Of a stretch of 64,000 bases of DNA, positions 19,517-31,720 are shown piece by piece. How positions within the stretch are numbered: the first letter of the stretch is position 1; every line of letters begins with the position of its first letter. This DNA comes from Arachis hypogaea (lineage: Eukaryota > Streptophyta > Magnoliopsida > Fabales > Fabaceae): NCBI RefSeq assembly GCF_003086295.3, contig NC_092048.1:71280841-71344840 (forward strand). Reading direction: 5' to 3'. Below the pieces are notes generated by a model. The model saw nothing but the letters and a program-made list of their open reading frames with translations, did not search any database and was not told the DNA's origin. The position numbers were made by a program, and so were the translations under genes.

Positions 19517-22500
19517 CTAACTGTAGTACCTTCTTAAGTTGCAAGCGTGCCATGATCTGGGAAGCTCTCATCCGTTGAGTTTGGACAGTCTGTAGTAGCC
19601 CTTCCTGAGTACTTCTACAACTCGGTAGGGTCCTTTTTCAGTTTGCTGCCAACTTTCCTTCTCCTGGTCGAGTCGTTCCAATATCATTTCGGATTAAGAT
19701 GAGTTCATTCTCTACGAAACTTCTCGGCACTACATTTTGATTATATCTGGAAGCCATCCGACGTTTTAGTGCTTCTTCCCTGATCCGAGCTTTTTCTTGG
19801 ATTTCAGGTAGTAGGTCAAGTTCTTCCCTCTGAAGTTGAGAGTTGGCTTCTCCATTGTAGTGGACTACTCTGGATGACCCTTCTTCGATCTCTACTGGGA
19901 TCATTGCCTCCGCTCCATATGCTAGTCGAAAGGCTGATTCATTTGTGGTGGAGTGTGGCGTTGTTCGATATGCCCATAGGACTTGTGGAAGTTCTTCGGC
20001 CCAAGCTCCTTTTGCATCTTGTAGTCTCCCTTTTAACCCAGCCAATATGACTTTGTTAGCGGCATCGGCCTATCCATTGGCTTGAGGGTGTTCGACGGAG
20101 GTGAACTGGTGCTTTATATTCAAGTCGGCTACTACTCTCCTGAAGCCTACGTCTGTGAATTGAGTGCCATTGTCTGTGGTGATGGAGTATGGAACCCCGA
20201 ACCTCGTGACAATGTTCCTGTATAGGAATTTCCGGCTTCTTTGAGCGGTGGCGTTGGCTAGGGGCTCTGCCTCAATCTATTTTGTAAAATAGTCTACTCC
20301 GACTATGATGAATTTTACTTGTCCTGATTCCTGGGGAAAGGGTCCGAGAAAATCAAGTCCCCATTTTGCAAATGGCCAGGGCGAGGTTACACTGATGAGC
20401 TCTTCTGGCGAGGCAATGTGGAAGTTGGCATGTTTCTGACATGGTGGACATGTCTTTACAAATTCTATAGCTTCTTTCTGTAGAGTTGGCCAGTAGAATC
20501 CTGCCCGCAGTACCTTTTTGGTAAGAGTTTGTGCCCCGAGATGATTGCCACAAATACCACTGTGTACTTCTTCTAAAACTTCCCTTGTGTTGGAGGTCGG
20601 CACACATTTTAGTAGTGGTATTGAGATCCCTCTTTTATATAGGGTGTTGTTTATGATGGTGTAGTACTGAGCCTCCCGTTTTAACCTCTTCGCCTCTTTT
20701 TCATCCGTAGGGAGTGTTTCTGCTTTGAGGTAGTTAATTATGGGAGTCATCCATCCTTGATTCCGATCTGTTATGGCTAGGATCTTTTCTTCTTCCGAGA
20801 TTGACGGGTTCTGTAGCATTTCCTGGATGAGGCTTCTATTGTTGCCCCCTGGTTTGGTGCTGGCTAGTTTCGAGAGTGCATCAGCTCGGGCATTTTGTTC
20901 GCGGGGTATGTGGCAGATCTTATATTCCCCGAGGAGTCCGAGCTGTTCTTTGGTTTTATCCAAATACTTTTTCATGGTGGGATCTTTGGCTTGGTAGCTC
21001 CCCATTATCTGTGAGGTGACTACTTGTGAATCACTGTAGATGTTGAGTTTTTGAGCTCCAACCTCTTTAGCCAGCTTCAAACCAGCTAATAACGCTTCAT
21101 ATTCCGCCTGGTTGTTTGAAGCCAGGAACCCAAACTTGAGGGAGAGCTCAACTTGGGTTCCTTGGTTGCTTTCTATTATCACACCTGCGCCGCTTCCAGT
21201 CTTATTTGAAGAACTGTCCACATAGAGATTCCATTCTGTGGGAATTTCCAGGGCATCTGTGAATTCTGCGATGAAGTCAGCCAGATATTGTGATTTGATG
21301 GCTGTCCGAGCTTCATATTGGAGGTCGAACTCGGATAACTCGACTGCCCATTATAAAATTCTGCTTGCCAGATCTGTTTTCTGTAATATTCCTTTTATGG
21401 GCTGGTTGGTTCGAATCCTGATGGTGTGAGCCTGGAAGTACGGGTTAAGTCATCGAGACGTTAGAATGAGGGTGTAGGCAAACTTTTCTATTTTCTGGTA
21501 GTTCAACTTGGATCCCTGTAGCGCTTTACTAATGAAGTAGACGGGTTGTTGTCCATTTTTGTCTTCTCTGACTAGTGCTGAGGCTATTGCCTGACTTCCT
21601 ACTGCGAGATATAATATGAGCGGTTCTCCTTTTCGTGGTCGAGATAGGATAGGTGGCCGTCCTAAGAATTCCTTGAAGTTTTGGAAGGCTTGTTCACATT
21701 CTGTTGTCCATTCGAACTGCTTTCCCTTCCTCAAAGTAGCATAAAAGGGGAGAGATCTTATCGCTGATCCTGCTAAGAACCTGGATAGGGCGGCCAATCT
21801 CCCATTGAGTTGCTGTACTTCTTTGACACAGGTTGGGCTCTTCATGTTGAGTATGGCTTGACATTTATCCGGATTTGCTTCAATTCCTCTTTGTGTGAGC
21901 ATGAAACCTAAGAATTTGCTTGCTTCTACTACAAAGGTGCATTTCGCAGGATTGAGTCGCATGTCATGCTTCCTTATAGTGTCGAACACTTGAGCTAGGT
22001 CGGACAATAATGTCTCTTCGCTTTGTGTCTTTATTAACATGTCGTCTACATAAACGTTCATGATTTTTCCGATGTGATCTGAGAAGACTTTATTCATTAG
22101 CCTTTGGTAAGTAGCTCCCGCATTCTTGAGACCGAAAGGCATCACAATGTAGCAGTAATTTGCTTTTGGCGTAAAAAACGAGGTCTTTTCTTGATCTGGT
22201 AGATACATGGGGATTTGGTTGTATCCCAAGTATGTGTCCATAAATAAGAGGTATCTATATCCGGAGGAAACGTCTACCAGAGCGTCGATACTTGGGAGTG
22301 GGTAAGGATCTTTTGGGCAGACTTTGTTGAGATCGGTATAATCGTGCACATTCGCCACTTCCCATTTGATTTTCTCACCAAGACGACGTTGGCTAGCCAT
22401 AATGGGTACTTGACTTCTCTTATGAATCCTGCCTCCAGTAATGCTTGTACCTGTTCTTCCACAGCTTGGGATCGCTCTGGCCCAAGTTTTCTTCGTCTCT

Positions 22501-24645
22501 GCTGTACCGGCCGAGATCCTGGATAGACTGCCAACTTGTGGCACATTAGTTTGGGGTCTATGCCTGGAATGTCTGCGGCATTCCATGCGAAGAGATCGAC
22601 ATTGTCTCGTAAGAATTGTACCAGTAATTCTTTTGAGTCTCCTTTCAGGATCGTGCCGATATTAGTTGTTTTGTCCGAGGTGTCTCCGATCTGAACCTTC
22701 TCTATCTCACCTTCTGGCTGCGGGCGGAGTTCTTCTCGTCTCTGAACTCCGCCAAGCTCAATTGCATGAAACTCTTCTCCTCTGCCTCTGAGGTTTAGAT
22801 TTTCGTTATAACAGCAACGTGCCATCTTTTGATCTGCTTTTATTGTGGCTATCCCCTCTGTAGTTGGGAATTTCATGCATAGATGTGGATTCGAGACTAT
22901 TGCGCCTAGTTGATTTAGTGTTGTCCGACCTATTAGAGCATTGTAGGCTGAACTCACGTTGACCACAATGTAGTCTATTTTGAGTGTCCTGGATTGGTTC
23001 CCCTTTCCGAAGGTTGTATGTAGTGATATGTATCCCAGTGGTTATACCGGGGTATCTCCGAGTCTGAACAGGTTGTTCGGGTATGCCTTAAGCTCTTTGT
23101 CTTCTAGGCCAAGCTTGTCGAAGGCAGCTTTGAATAAGATATCAGCGGAACTCCCTTGGTCTATTAATGTGCGGTGCAGATTGGCGTTTGCCAGTATGAT
23201 GGTGATGACCATGGGATCGTCGTGTCCCGCGATGATACCGGATGCATCCTCTTTAGTGAATGTGATTGCAGGGATGTCGGGTGCTTCCTCTTTTCCCTCG
23301 ACATGATATACTTCTTTGAGATATCTTTTGCGAGATGATTTGGAGATTCCTCCCCCTGTGAATCCGCCGTGTATCATGTGGACGTGTCTTTCTGGTGTAC
23401 GAGGCGATCGCGCGGTTCATCCGATATCTTCGTTCCTTCGTCTCTTATTTTGATCATCATCTCGTGTGGCCAGAAACCGATCTAGTTTTCCTTCCCTCAC
23501 CAATTTTTCTATGATGTTCTTTAAATCGAAGCACTCGTTGGTGGAGTGCCCTCGCACTCGATGATATTCACAATATTCATTCCGGTTTCCTCCCCCTCTT
23601 TTGCCTTTGAGTGGCCGAGCTGGGTGTATTTTCTCCGTATGGCAGACTTATTTGTATACGTCGACTAAGGATACCCTAAGAGGGGTGTAATTGTGGTATT
23701 TTTTGATTTTCTTCCCTTGTCGATTTTCTTTCCTTTTGGACTCTTTATCTTTATCTCGATTGGAGACCCCGGATTTGGAGGTTTCTCCCAACTGAGCGTT
23801 CTCTTCCATGTTGATGTATTTTTCTGCTGGCTCCTGCACTTTGTCTAAGGAGGTAGGGTACTTCTTTGATATAGATTGGCTAAAAGGTCCTTCTCGTAGG
23901 CCGTTGATGACTCCCATGATGGCGGCCTCTGTTGGCAAGCTTTGTATGTCCATGCATGTTTTGTTGAATCTTTCCATGTAGTTGCGGAGGCTCTCCCGAT
24001 CACCTTGCTTGATCCCCAGTAAACTGGGGGCGTGTTTAGCCTTATCTTTCTGGATGAAGAATCTGGCTAGGAATTTTTTGGCCAGGTCGTCAAAGTTTGA
24101 GATGGACTTTGGAGGTAAGTTGTCGAACCATCTGATTGCTGTCTTCGTGAGAGTTGTTGGAAAAGCTTTGCAGCGAATGGCATCTGAGGCGTCGGTGAGG
24201 TACATTCTGATTCTGAAATTGCTGAGATGATGGTTGGGATCTGTGGTACCATCATACAAAATCAATCCGGGAGTTTGAAGTCTTTTGGAATTTTGTTTTT
24301 CATGATTTCCCTGGTGAATGGATCTTGTTCTTTACGTGAATTTTCCTCAGGAGTGGACCGAGGAGCTTTTGCTTTGAGATCGGCTTCTAATTGCAGTAGC
24401 TTGACTTCCAGTTCTCGACGTCGCCGTACCTCTCTTTGAAGATCCTTCCCAACCTCTCGTTGTTGTTGGGTTTTTTTTTTTTGAAGTTGCTTTAAGCGAT
24501 GTTGAAGTGCTTCTATTACCGCGGCATTTGATGAGTTTTTGTCCCTGTTGGATTCTGGAGTATCCTTCAGCGTAGTGTCCGCGTTCTTATGCGGCGTTCT
24601 GTTTTCTAGATCTGAAACGTGGTCGTTATCATGGCCGTCCGCCAT
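19517..24645 (-). pseudogene. gag-pol of element C (Tat-type), broken
   Basis: ATG 24645 to the stop after RRYYS at 19517. Fragments in order: Gag N-terminus (24645-24262), Gag core (24265-23648), protease (23377-23042, active site IDQGSSADILF), linker and RT (22966-21450, with intact YVDDM near 22045), RNase H, archaeal-like RNase H (about 21260-20860, SDSQ and NARADALSKL), integrase zinc finger and core (to 20277), and the integrase C-terminus (20045-19517). Frameshifts near 24262 and 22344; stops near 23648, 23042, 21355, 20277, 20068 and 19637. Several stops look like C-to-T or G-to-A changes. 19111-19516 is 3' untranslated sequence conserved with element L (50598-50720). Confidence 0.9.
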
Positions 24646-24667
24646 GGTGTTGGGATGACTTCCAGGT

Positions 24668-24685
24668 TCCCCGGCAACGGCGCCA
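24668..24685 (-). other. Primer binding site of element C (tRNA-Asp)
   Basis: tccccggcaacggcgcca, one base before the LTR (spacing differs from the six bases in A and B). Confidence 0.92.
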
Positions 24686-24686
24686 A

Positions 24687-25227
24687 TGTTCCGAGGGTTA
24701 CCTGAAACTGTAGGTCGATCTCAGACGAGATCTTCTGTACTTGTCGGAGATAATGTGTCTGGCTGGTGGGTGGCGGTTGGAGCTGTCGTGTCCGACTTGT
24801 TGGACTAACTGCACTGATGATCCTTGGTCACCGGAGGGTGGGGGTTACCTGCAAGAGACTCCGATGCTTAAGTTAGCATGGGTATTAAACAGGTTTTTAG
24901 TAGAATCAGAGTATGAGTTATACCTGGGTGCTCCAGTGTATTTATAGTAGATGGGGCTGACCTTTCTGATAAGATAAGTTAGTTATCTTATCTTATCTTT
25001 ATCTTATTTTGGGTAAAGTCAGCTTATCTTCAAGGGAACCGCCTTTATCTCTATAGGCTTGAATTGCCTTTGGATTTGGGTCGTGTTCCTCTATTTGGGC
25101 CTTTATTGGGCTCTCCTGTTCATTTGGCCGACCCCTTTGAGAAGAGGTCGGGTAGCCTGACCTGAAGAGGTCGGTTGCTTTGTCACCAATCATCCCAGGT
25201 CGGGTAGCTCGACCTAGGGTATGAACA
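24687..25227 (-). repeat. 5' LTR of element C
   Basis: 541 bp, tgttccgagg...ggtatgaaca. Short compared with the Athila LTRs. Contains the hairpin GATCTC-gtct-GAGATC in U5 on the element strand, shared by D, E and L. Confidence 0.92.
24939..24946 (-). promoter_or_regulatory. TATA box of LTR C
   Basis: Minus strand TATAAATACACTGGAG, identical in context in D, E and L. Confidence 0.7.
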
Positions 25228-28200
25228 TCTCCTGGTTTGGTGCTGTCTAATTTTGAAAGTGTATCAGCTCGAGCATTTTGTTCGCGGGATATGTGACGGA
25301 CCTCATACTCCCCGAGTTGTCCAAGCTGTTCCCTGGTTCTATCCAAGTACTTTTTCATGGTGGGATCCTTGGCTTGATAACTCCCTGCAATTTGTGAAGT
25401 GACCACCTGTGAGTCGCTAAAGATGACGAGTGTTTGAGCTCTGACCTTTTTAGCCAGCTTCAAACCAGCTAGTAGTGCCTCATATTCAGCTTGGTTGTTT
25501 GAGGCAGGGAACCCTAATTTGAGAGAGAGTTCGATTTGGGTTCCTTGGTTACTTTCAATTATCACACCCGCGCCGCTTCCGGTCTTATTTGAGGAGCCAT
25601 CCACGTAGAGATTCCATTCTGTAGGGGTTTCTGGGGTGTCTGTAAATTCCACAATAAAATCAGCAAGGTATTGTGATTTGATGGCTGTCCGAGCTTCGTA
25701 TTGAAGATCGAATTCAGACAACACGACTCCCATTGCAAGATTCTGCCTGCTAGGTCTGTTTTCTGCAATATCCCTTTTATGGGCTGGTTGGTCTGAACCC
25801 TAATGGTGTGGGCTTGGAAGTATGGACGAAGTCGTCGAGATGTTAGTATGAGAGCATAGGCAAATTTTTCTATTTTTTGGTAGTTCAGCTCTGATCCTTG
25901 TAATGCTTTACTGATAAAGTATACGGGTTATTGCCCACTGTCATCTTCTCAAACTAGTGCTGAGGCTACTGCCCGACTTCCTACTACGAGGTATAATATG
26001 AGTGGTTCTCCTTCTCGTGGCCGAGATAGGATAGGTGGTTGTCCCAGGAATCTTTTGAAATCTTGGAAAGCTTACTCGCACTCCGTTGTCCATTCGAACT
26101 TCTTTCCCTTCCTTAGAGTGACGTAGAAGGTGAGAGATCTTATTGCCGATCCGGCTAGAAATCTGGACAAGGCTGCCAACCTCCCGTTGAGTTGTTGTAC
26201 CTCTTTGACACAAGTCGGGCTCTTCATATTGAGTATGGCCTGGCATTTATCCGGATTTGCCTCGATTTCTCTTTGTGTGAGCATAAAACCCAAGAATTTG
26301 CCAGCTTCTACTGCGAAGGTGCATTTTGCGGGGTTGAGTCGCATGCCATGCCTTCTTATAGTGTCGAACACTTGGGTCAAGTCGGATGATAGCATCTCTT
26401 CACTTTGTGTCTTTATTAACATGTTGTCCACATAAACTTCCATGATTTTTCCGATGTGATCCGTAAAGATCTTATTCATTAGTCTCTGATAAGTAGCTCC
26501 CGTATTTTTTTAAGACCAAAAGGCATGACGATGTAACAATAGTTTGCTTTTGGGGTTAAGAATGAAGTTTTTTCTTGATCAGGTGGATACATTGGGATTT
26601 GGTTGTATCCCGAATATGCGTCCATAAATGAGAGGTATTTATATTCGGAGGAGGCGTCTACCAGAGCGTCGATACTTGGGAGTGGATAAGGATTTTTTGG
26701 GCAGGCTTTGTTGAGATCGGTGTAGTCGGTGCACATTCGCCACTTCCTATTTGATTTTTTCACCAAGACGACGTTAGCTAGCCATAGTGGATACTCGACT
26801 TCTCTTATGAATCCTGCCTCCAGTAGAGCTTGTACCTGCTCTTCCACAGCTTGGGATTGTTCTGGTCCGAGCTTTCTTCGTCGCTATTATACCGGCCGAG
26901 ATCCTGGGTAGACCGCCAACTTGTGGCACATTAATTTGGGGTCTATGCCTGGCATGTCTACAGCCTTCCATGCAAAGAGGTCGACGTTATCTCTTAAGAA
27001 CTGTACGAGTGATTCTTTTATGTCTCTTTTTAGGATTGTTCCAATGTTAGTTGTTTTGTCTGGGATGTCTCCAATCTGGACTTTCTCTACGTCACCTTCA
27101 GTTTGTGGGCGGAGTTCTTCTCGCCTCTGAATTCCACCAAGTTCAATTGTGTGGAAATATTCTCCTCTGACTCTGAGGTTTAGACTTTCGTTGTAACAGC
27201 GATGCGCCATCTTTTGGTCTGCTTTTATTGTAGCTATCCATTCTGTAGTTGGGAATTTCATGCACAGATGTGGAGTCAAGACTATTGCGCCGAGCTGATT
27301 CAATGTTGTCCGACCTATTAACGCGTTGTAGGCTGAACTCACGTCGACCACGATGTAGTCTATCTTGAGTGTTCTTGACTGGTTTCCTTTTCTGAAGGTT
27401 GTGTGTAGTGAGATGTATCCAAGTGGTTGAACTGGGGTGTCACCCAGTCCGAACATGTTGTTTGGGTATGCTCTAAGTTCTTTTTCTTCCAGGCCGAGCA
27501 TGTCGAAGGCAGTTTTGAACAAGATTTCGGCGGAGCTCCCTTGGTCTATTAGTGTGCGGTGGAGATTTGCATTTGCCAGTATAATGGTGATGACCATGGG
27601 ATCGTCGTGTCCTGAGATGATACCGGATGCGTCTTCTTTGGTAAAAGTAATTGCGGGGATGTTGGGTGCTTCCTCCTTTCCCTCAACATGATATACTTCT
27701 TTAAGATATCTTTTGCGGGATGATTTGGAGATTCCTCCTCCTGTAAAACCTCCGTGTATCATATGGACGTGTCTTTCTGGTGTACGAGGTGATCGCTCGG
27801 TTCATCCGACATCTTCGTCCCTTCTTCTTTTTTTTTGCTCATCGTCCCGGGTGGCCAGATACCGATCTAATTTCCCTTCTCTTACTAGTTTTTCTATGAC
27901 ATTATTTAAGTCAAAACATTCATTGGTGGAATGCCCACGGATTCGATGGTATTCACAATATTCAGTTTGGTTTTCTCCTCCTTTTTCACCTTTGAGTGGT
28001 CGAGTTGGGGGTATTTTTTCAGTGTGGCAGACTTCTCTGTAGACATCCACAAGGGACACCCGAAGATCGGTGTAATTGTGATATTTTTTATTTTTTTCCC
28101 ATGTCGATCTTCCTTCTTTTTGGACTTTTTATCCTTATCGCGGGAGGGATAGGGGAATCCGAATTTTGATGTCTCCCCTAGTCGAGAGTTTTCCTCCATG

Positions 28201-29033
28201 TTGATGTACTTTTCTGCTCGTTCTTGCACTTCGTTCAGAGATGTGGGGTGTTTTTTCGATATAGATTGACTAAAAGGTCCCTCTCGCAGGCCATTGATGA
28301 GGCCCATGATGGCGGCCTCTGTTGGTAGGCTTTGTATGTCCAGACATGTTTTGTTGAATCTTTCCATCTAGCTGCGAAGACTTTCTCGATCTACTTGCTG
28401 GATTCCTAATAGATTCGGGGCGTGTTTAGCCTTATCTTTTTGGATGGAGAATCTGGCCAGAAATTTCCTGGCTAAGTCGTCGAAGCTTGAGATGGATTTA
28501 GGAGGTAGATTGTCAACCCACTTGATTGCTATTTTCGTTAAAGTAGTTGGAAAGGCTTTGCAACAAATTGCATTCGAAGCGTCAGTGAGGTACATTCTAC
28601 TTCTGAAATTGCTGAGATAATGGCCGGGGTCTGTAGTGCCAACGTACAAAGTCATATCTGGAAGTTTAAAGTCCTTTGGGATTTTGGTGTTCATGATCTC
28701 CATAGTAAACGGATCTTGGTCCTTGTTGGAGCTATCCTCATTAGAGGAACGATTAGCTTTGGCCTTGAGATCAACTTCGATTTTTAGGAGTTTTTCCTCT
28801 AACTCCCAGCGTCGTCTTATTTCCCTTTGTAGGTTTTTCTCAGCTTCTCGTTGATGCTTTGCCTCTTTTTTGAGTTGCTTTAAGCGATCTTGAAGTGCCT
28901 CTATGGCTCCCACAACTGATGAATCGTTGTTTTTGTTAGGTTGAGGAGTATCGTTTGGTGTAGTGTCTGCGTTCTTGTGCGGCATTCTATCTTCCAGAGC
29001 CGAATCGTGGTCATTGTCATGGTCGTCCGCCAT
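25228..29033 (-). pseudogene. gag-pol of element D, truncated by C and decayed
   Basis: ATG 29033. Gag N-terminus and core run to a stop at 28368, continue 28367-27906, then frameshift to 28059-27802, which holds CEYHRIRGHSTNEC. Protease (27762 on) has IDQGSSAEILF. Two adjacent stops lie near 26885 before RT. RT runs 26847-26072 with a frameshift near 26500. The catalytic box reads VYVDNM, the second aspartate replaced by asparagine (codon 26423-26425), which would kill polymerase activity. Archaeal-like RNase H runs to ALSKL-like residues and ends exactly at the C LTR. It is a close paralogue of C and L. Confidence 0.9.
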
Positions 29034-29055
29034 GGTGATCGGATGACTTCAAGGT

Positions 29056-29073
29056 TCCCCGGCAACGGCGCCA
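29056..29073 (-). other. Primer binding site of element D (tRNA-Asp)
   Basis: Perfect 18-base match to the tRNA-Asp 3' end, one base from the LTR as in C. Confidence 0.92.
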
Positions 29074-29074
29074 A

Positions 29075-29610
29075 TGTTCCGAGGGTTACCTGAAACTGTA
29101 GGTTGATCTCGGACGAGATCTTCTGTACTGGTCGGAGATGACGTGTCCGGCTGGTGAGTGGCGGCCGGAGCTGTTGTATCCGACTTGTGGACTGGCTATG
29201 CTGCTGATCCTTCGTCACCGGAGGGTGGGGGGTACCTGCAACGGACTCCGATGCTTAAGTTAGCAAGGGTATTAAGCAGGTTTTTAGTAGAATCAGAGTA
29301 TGAGTTATACCTAGGTGCTCCAGTGTATTTATAATGGTGTGGAGTGACCTTCTTAGATAAGATAAGTTAGTTATCTTATCTTATCTTATCTTTGAGTGAG
29401 GTCAGCTTATCTTTAAGGGAACCGCCCTTATCTCTATAGGCTTAGGCTACCTTTGGATCTGGGTCGTATTCCTTGAGTTGGGCCCTTTTTGGACTTTCCT
29501 GTCGATTTGGCCGAGCTCTTTGGGAAGAGGTCGGATAGTCTGATCTGAAGAGGTCGGTCGCTTTGTCGCTAATCATCCCGGGTCAGATAGCTCGACCCAG
29601 GGTATGAACA
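29075..29610 (-). repeat. 5' LTR of element D
   Basis: 536 bp, tgttccgagg...ggtatgaaca. Same family as LTR C, E and L. Confidence 0.92.
29326..29333 (-). promoter_or_regulatory. TATA box of LTR D
   Basis: Minus strand TATAAATA followed by CACTGGAG. Confidence 0.7.
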
Positions 29611-29892
29611 AGTAATATTCATTTGACTAAAAAAGAATTCGTATGCATAGAAAAAGGGGCGTTCTCCAACAATTCAGGTAGAAAAACAAACCCTTTCCTC
29701 AGAATTGGGAGATACAAGCTCATAATTCTTTTCATCACTACCGTTACTATAAATCCTATGAAATTGCCTAAGCTGCTGACAAAACTCAGAGTCAACCAAC
29801 AAAACACACAGAAGAACCATAGAATCCACCCAATCAGCCATGCCCTGAGGGACTTAGGAAGATGTCTCAACAATATTTTTGTGAGAAGACAT
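29611..29892 (-). pseudogene. Antisense accessory gene of element E, first coding exon fragment
   Basis: ATG at 29892 directly after a splice acceptor. The start MSSHKNIVE parallels MSSRNNVVE of the L copy, and EERVCF, GERPFFYAYEF match its DERVCF and DRPFFYVYDF. One stop near 29855 breaks it, and element D ends it at 29611. The block resembles the plant transposon-associated domain often labelled Transposase_28-like (recognised from memory). Confidence 0.65.
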
Positions 29893-30925
29893 GAGGTCAA
29901 CTAGTCCTACAACAAGAAAGAAGAAAATAGATTACTAACCAAAACATCTCGGGCAAAGTCAAAATCAACTCATATCAAAGCATGACTCAAGCATACAAAC
30001 AAGTAAAAGGAAAACCCCAAGACAAGGTCCAGGGGCATCCTTTGGAGTCAAAGACAGAGTAAGGACTCAGAAAAATCTACAAGACTAACATAAATCTCAG
30101 CAAAGGAAAGCCCTTTCCCAAAAGGCAACATCCCGAGAAGAAAGAGATAAAGTCAAAACAAAGTCATCAAAGGAACAACAAAAAATAGCAGTGCAATCAG
30201 AAAGCAAACAAAACACGCCAAGCGGAGGACATCAAAGACGCAACCTTTTTTCAAAAAAAAAATCAAATGAAGCCATTACCCCAGAAAGCTACAAAATCAA
30301 ATAAAAAGGCAGCAAAACATGCAAAGCTCTAAAAAACCTCAATCATTAGGAGAAATGCCAGAAACATGCACCACAGCAACAATTGAGCATAACGACGCGA
30401 AATGGTTCAAACTTTCCAGTATGCATTTAAACGAAAAAACAAAGTTGTACCAAAGAACCGAAGGCAAAGCGATGAAAGAGGTAAAGAAGCAGAAAGTAGA
30501 ACCAACCTGGAAAAAGGAGAAAGCTTCAAAGAAATTGAAGACAGAAGAAAGAATCTGGAATCGCCTTTCAGAACAAAGAAAGCACCAACAGCGTCGCAAA
30601 GGAAATGCGAAACAAGAAGACAGAGAGAAAATGGGAGGAAGTTACAGAACAAAGGAAAACTGTTTTTTTTTTAAATTCAAAATAGAAGGACCAAGAGAAA
30701 CGGGGCATTAAAAATCAATTAATGAGGGTATTAAACCCTCGCACATTCCCAAAGCTAGAGCGCTAATGTAAAAGCGCGCGCTTTTAGACGAAACGAAAAG
30801 GAAAGACGTTCCGCATTCAAAGGAGAACTCTATAAAGAAGAATTCGACAAAATTCTCGAGTTCGGCTTCACCAGAGAAGGATCGAAGTCCTAAAACAAAG
30901 ACTCGACCTCAAAAGAAAGACCAAG
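29893..30925 (-). other. Leader and 5'-UTR intron of the element E antisense gene
   Basis: Plus strand is A-rich; the minus strand reads like a C/T-rich plant 5' UTR. Donor CCAG|GTTGG at 30507/30506 and acceptor TTGTTGTAG|GACTAG at 29907/29906 would remove ~600 bases ending 14 bases before the ATG. The L copy has the same arrangement (54539-54010). Open frames here (for example 30319-30711) are not supported as proteins. Confidence 0.55.
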
Positions 30926-30940
30926 GTCGAGCAGGGGCAC
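30926..30940 (+). other. Polypurine tract of element E
   Basis: ggtcgagcaggggcac abuts LTR E. L has caagcaggggcac in the same place. Confidence 0.7.
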
Positions 30941-31474
30941 TGTTTATACCCTGGGTCGAGCTGTCCGACCCAGGATGTTTGGCGACAAGGCGACCGACCT
31001 CTTCAGGTCAGACTATCCAACCTCTTCTCAAAGAGCTCGGCCAAATTGCCAGGAAAGCCCAATAAAGGACCCAGATAGAGGAACACGACCCAAATCCAAA
31101 GGCAGCCCAAGCCTATAGAGATAAGGGTGGTTCCCTTGAAGATAAGATAACTTCACTCAAAGATAAGATAAGATAAAATAACTATCTTATCCCCAGAAAG
31201 GTCATCCTCTACTATTATAAATACACTGGAGCACCCAGGTATAACTCATACTCTGATTCTACTAAAAACCTGCTTAATACCCTTGCTAACTTAAGCATCG
31301 GAGTCCCTTGCAGGTACCACCACCCTCCGGTGACAAAGGATCAGAAGCCTAGTCAGTCCAACAAGTCGAACGCAACAGCTCCAGCCACCATCCACCAGCC
31401 GGACACGTCAGCTCCGGCCAGTACAGAAGATCTCGTCCGAGATCAACCTACAGTTTCAGGTAACCCTCGGAACA
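30941..31474 (+). repeat. 3' LTR of element E
   Basis: 534 bp, tgtttatacc...cctcggaaca. Reverse orientation of LTRs C and D, same as L. Confidence 0.92.
31216..31223 (+). promoter_or_regulatory. TATA box of LTR E
   Basis: TATAAATA followed by CACTGGAG, as in the other Tat LTRs here. Confidence 0.7.
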
Positions 31475-31659
31475 GTGACCATTTATGCAGAGAGTTGAAA
31501 TGTGTTCTAAATGAAATTTTTGGTGGAACACCAAACTTAGCATCCAACATTCACCCTTGAATTAATTTGGTGTGCAACACCAAACTTAGCTCCTTACAAT
31601 ACAGATAAACATACTTAACTATTTTATTGAAATAGCTAGGAAAAGAAAACTATCTCCGA

Positions 31660-31675
31660 TTGGGTTGCCTCCCAA
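31660..31675 (-). other. Hairpin downstream of integrase in element F
   Basis: TTGGG-ttgcct-CCCAA. The loop is identical to the element A hairpin at 4323-4340, with the stem changed at paired positions. Confidence 0.6.
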
Positions 31676-31720
31676 CAAGCAATTTTTTATTGTTATTAGC
31701 TTGACATCATTCATCCTTGT

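Larger units (their letters stand above)
17630..25227 (-). mobile_element. Element C: Tat-type Ty3/gypsy retrotransposon, left part off-window
   Basis: Reads on the minus strand: 5' LTR 24687-25227, PBS, gag-pol 24645-19517, tandem repeats, then an accessory gene on the opposite strand that is cut by element B at 17630. Its 3' LTR must lie left of base 1. It is inserted into element D; bases beside the right LTR are tctcc. Tat assignment rests on the second, archaeal-like RNase H domain after RT-RNase H and on the Gag CX2HX4HX4C motif. Confidence 0.9.
25228..29610 (-). mobile_element. Element D: Tat-type retrotransposon, interrupted by element C
   Basis: 5' LTR 29075-29610, PBS 29056-29073, then gag-pol down to the archaeal-like RNase H, where element C starts at 25227. 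The remaining integrase and 3' LTR must be left of the window. It is inserted in the antisense gene of element E; the right flank is agtaa. Confidence 0.9.
29611..31474 (+). mobile_element. Element E: Tat-type retrotransposon, 3' part only
   Basis: Plus-oriented: antisense accessory gene start, its leader, PPT and 3' LTR. The 5' part lies beyond D and off-window. Opposite in orientation to C and D. It is inserted in F; the right flank is gtgac. Confidence 0.85.

Noticed and set aside
30319..30711. 130-codon lysine-rich frame in element E
   Set aside because: Lies on the A-rich strand opposite a predicted intron; composition explains it.
31330..31560. Short frames over Tat LTR U5 (also start of the frame at 45359)
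   Set aside because: Upstream extension of the gag frame through LTR and PBS; the gag ATG with family-conserved start (MAD) is the better choice.
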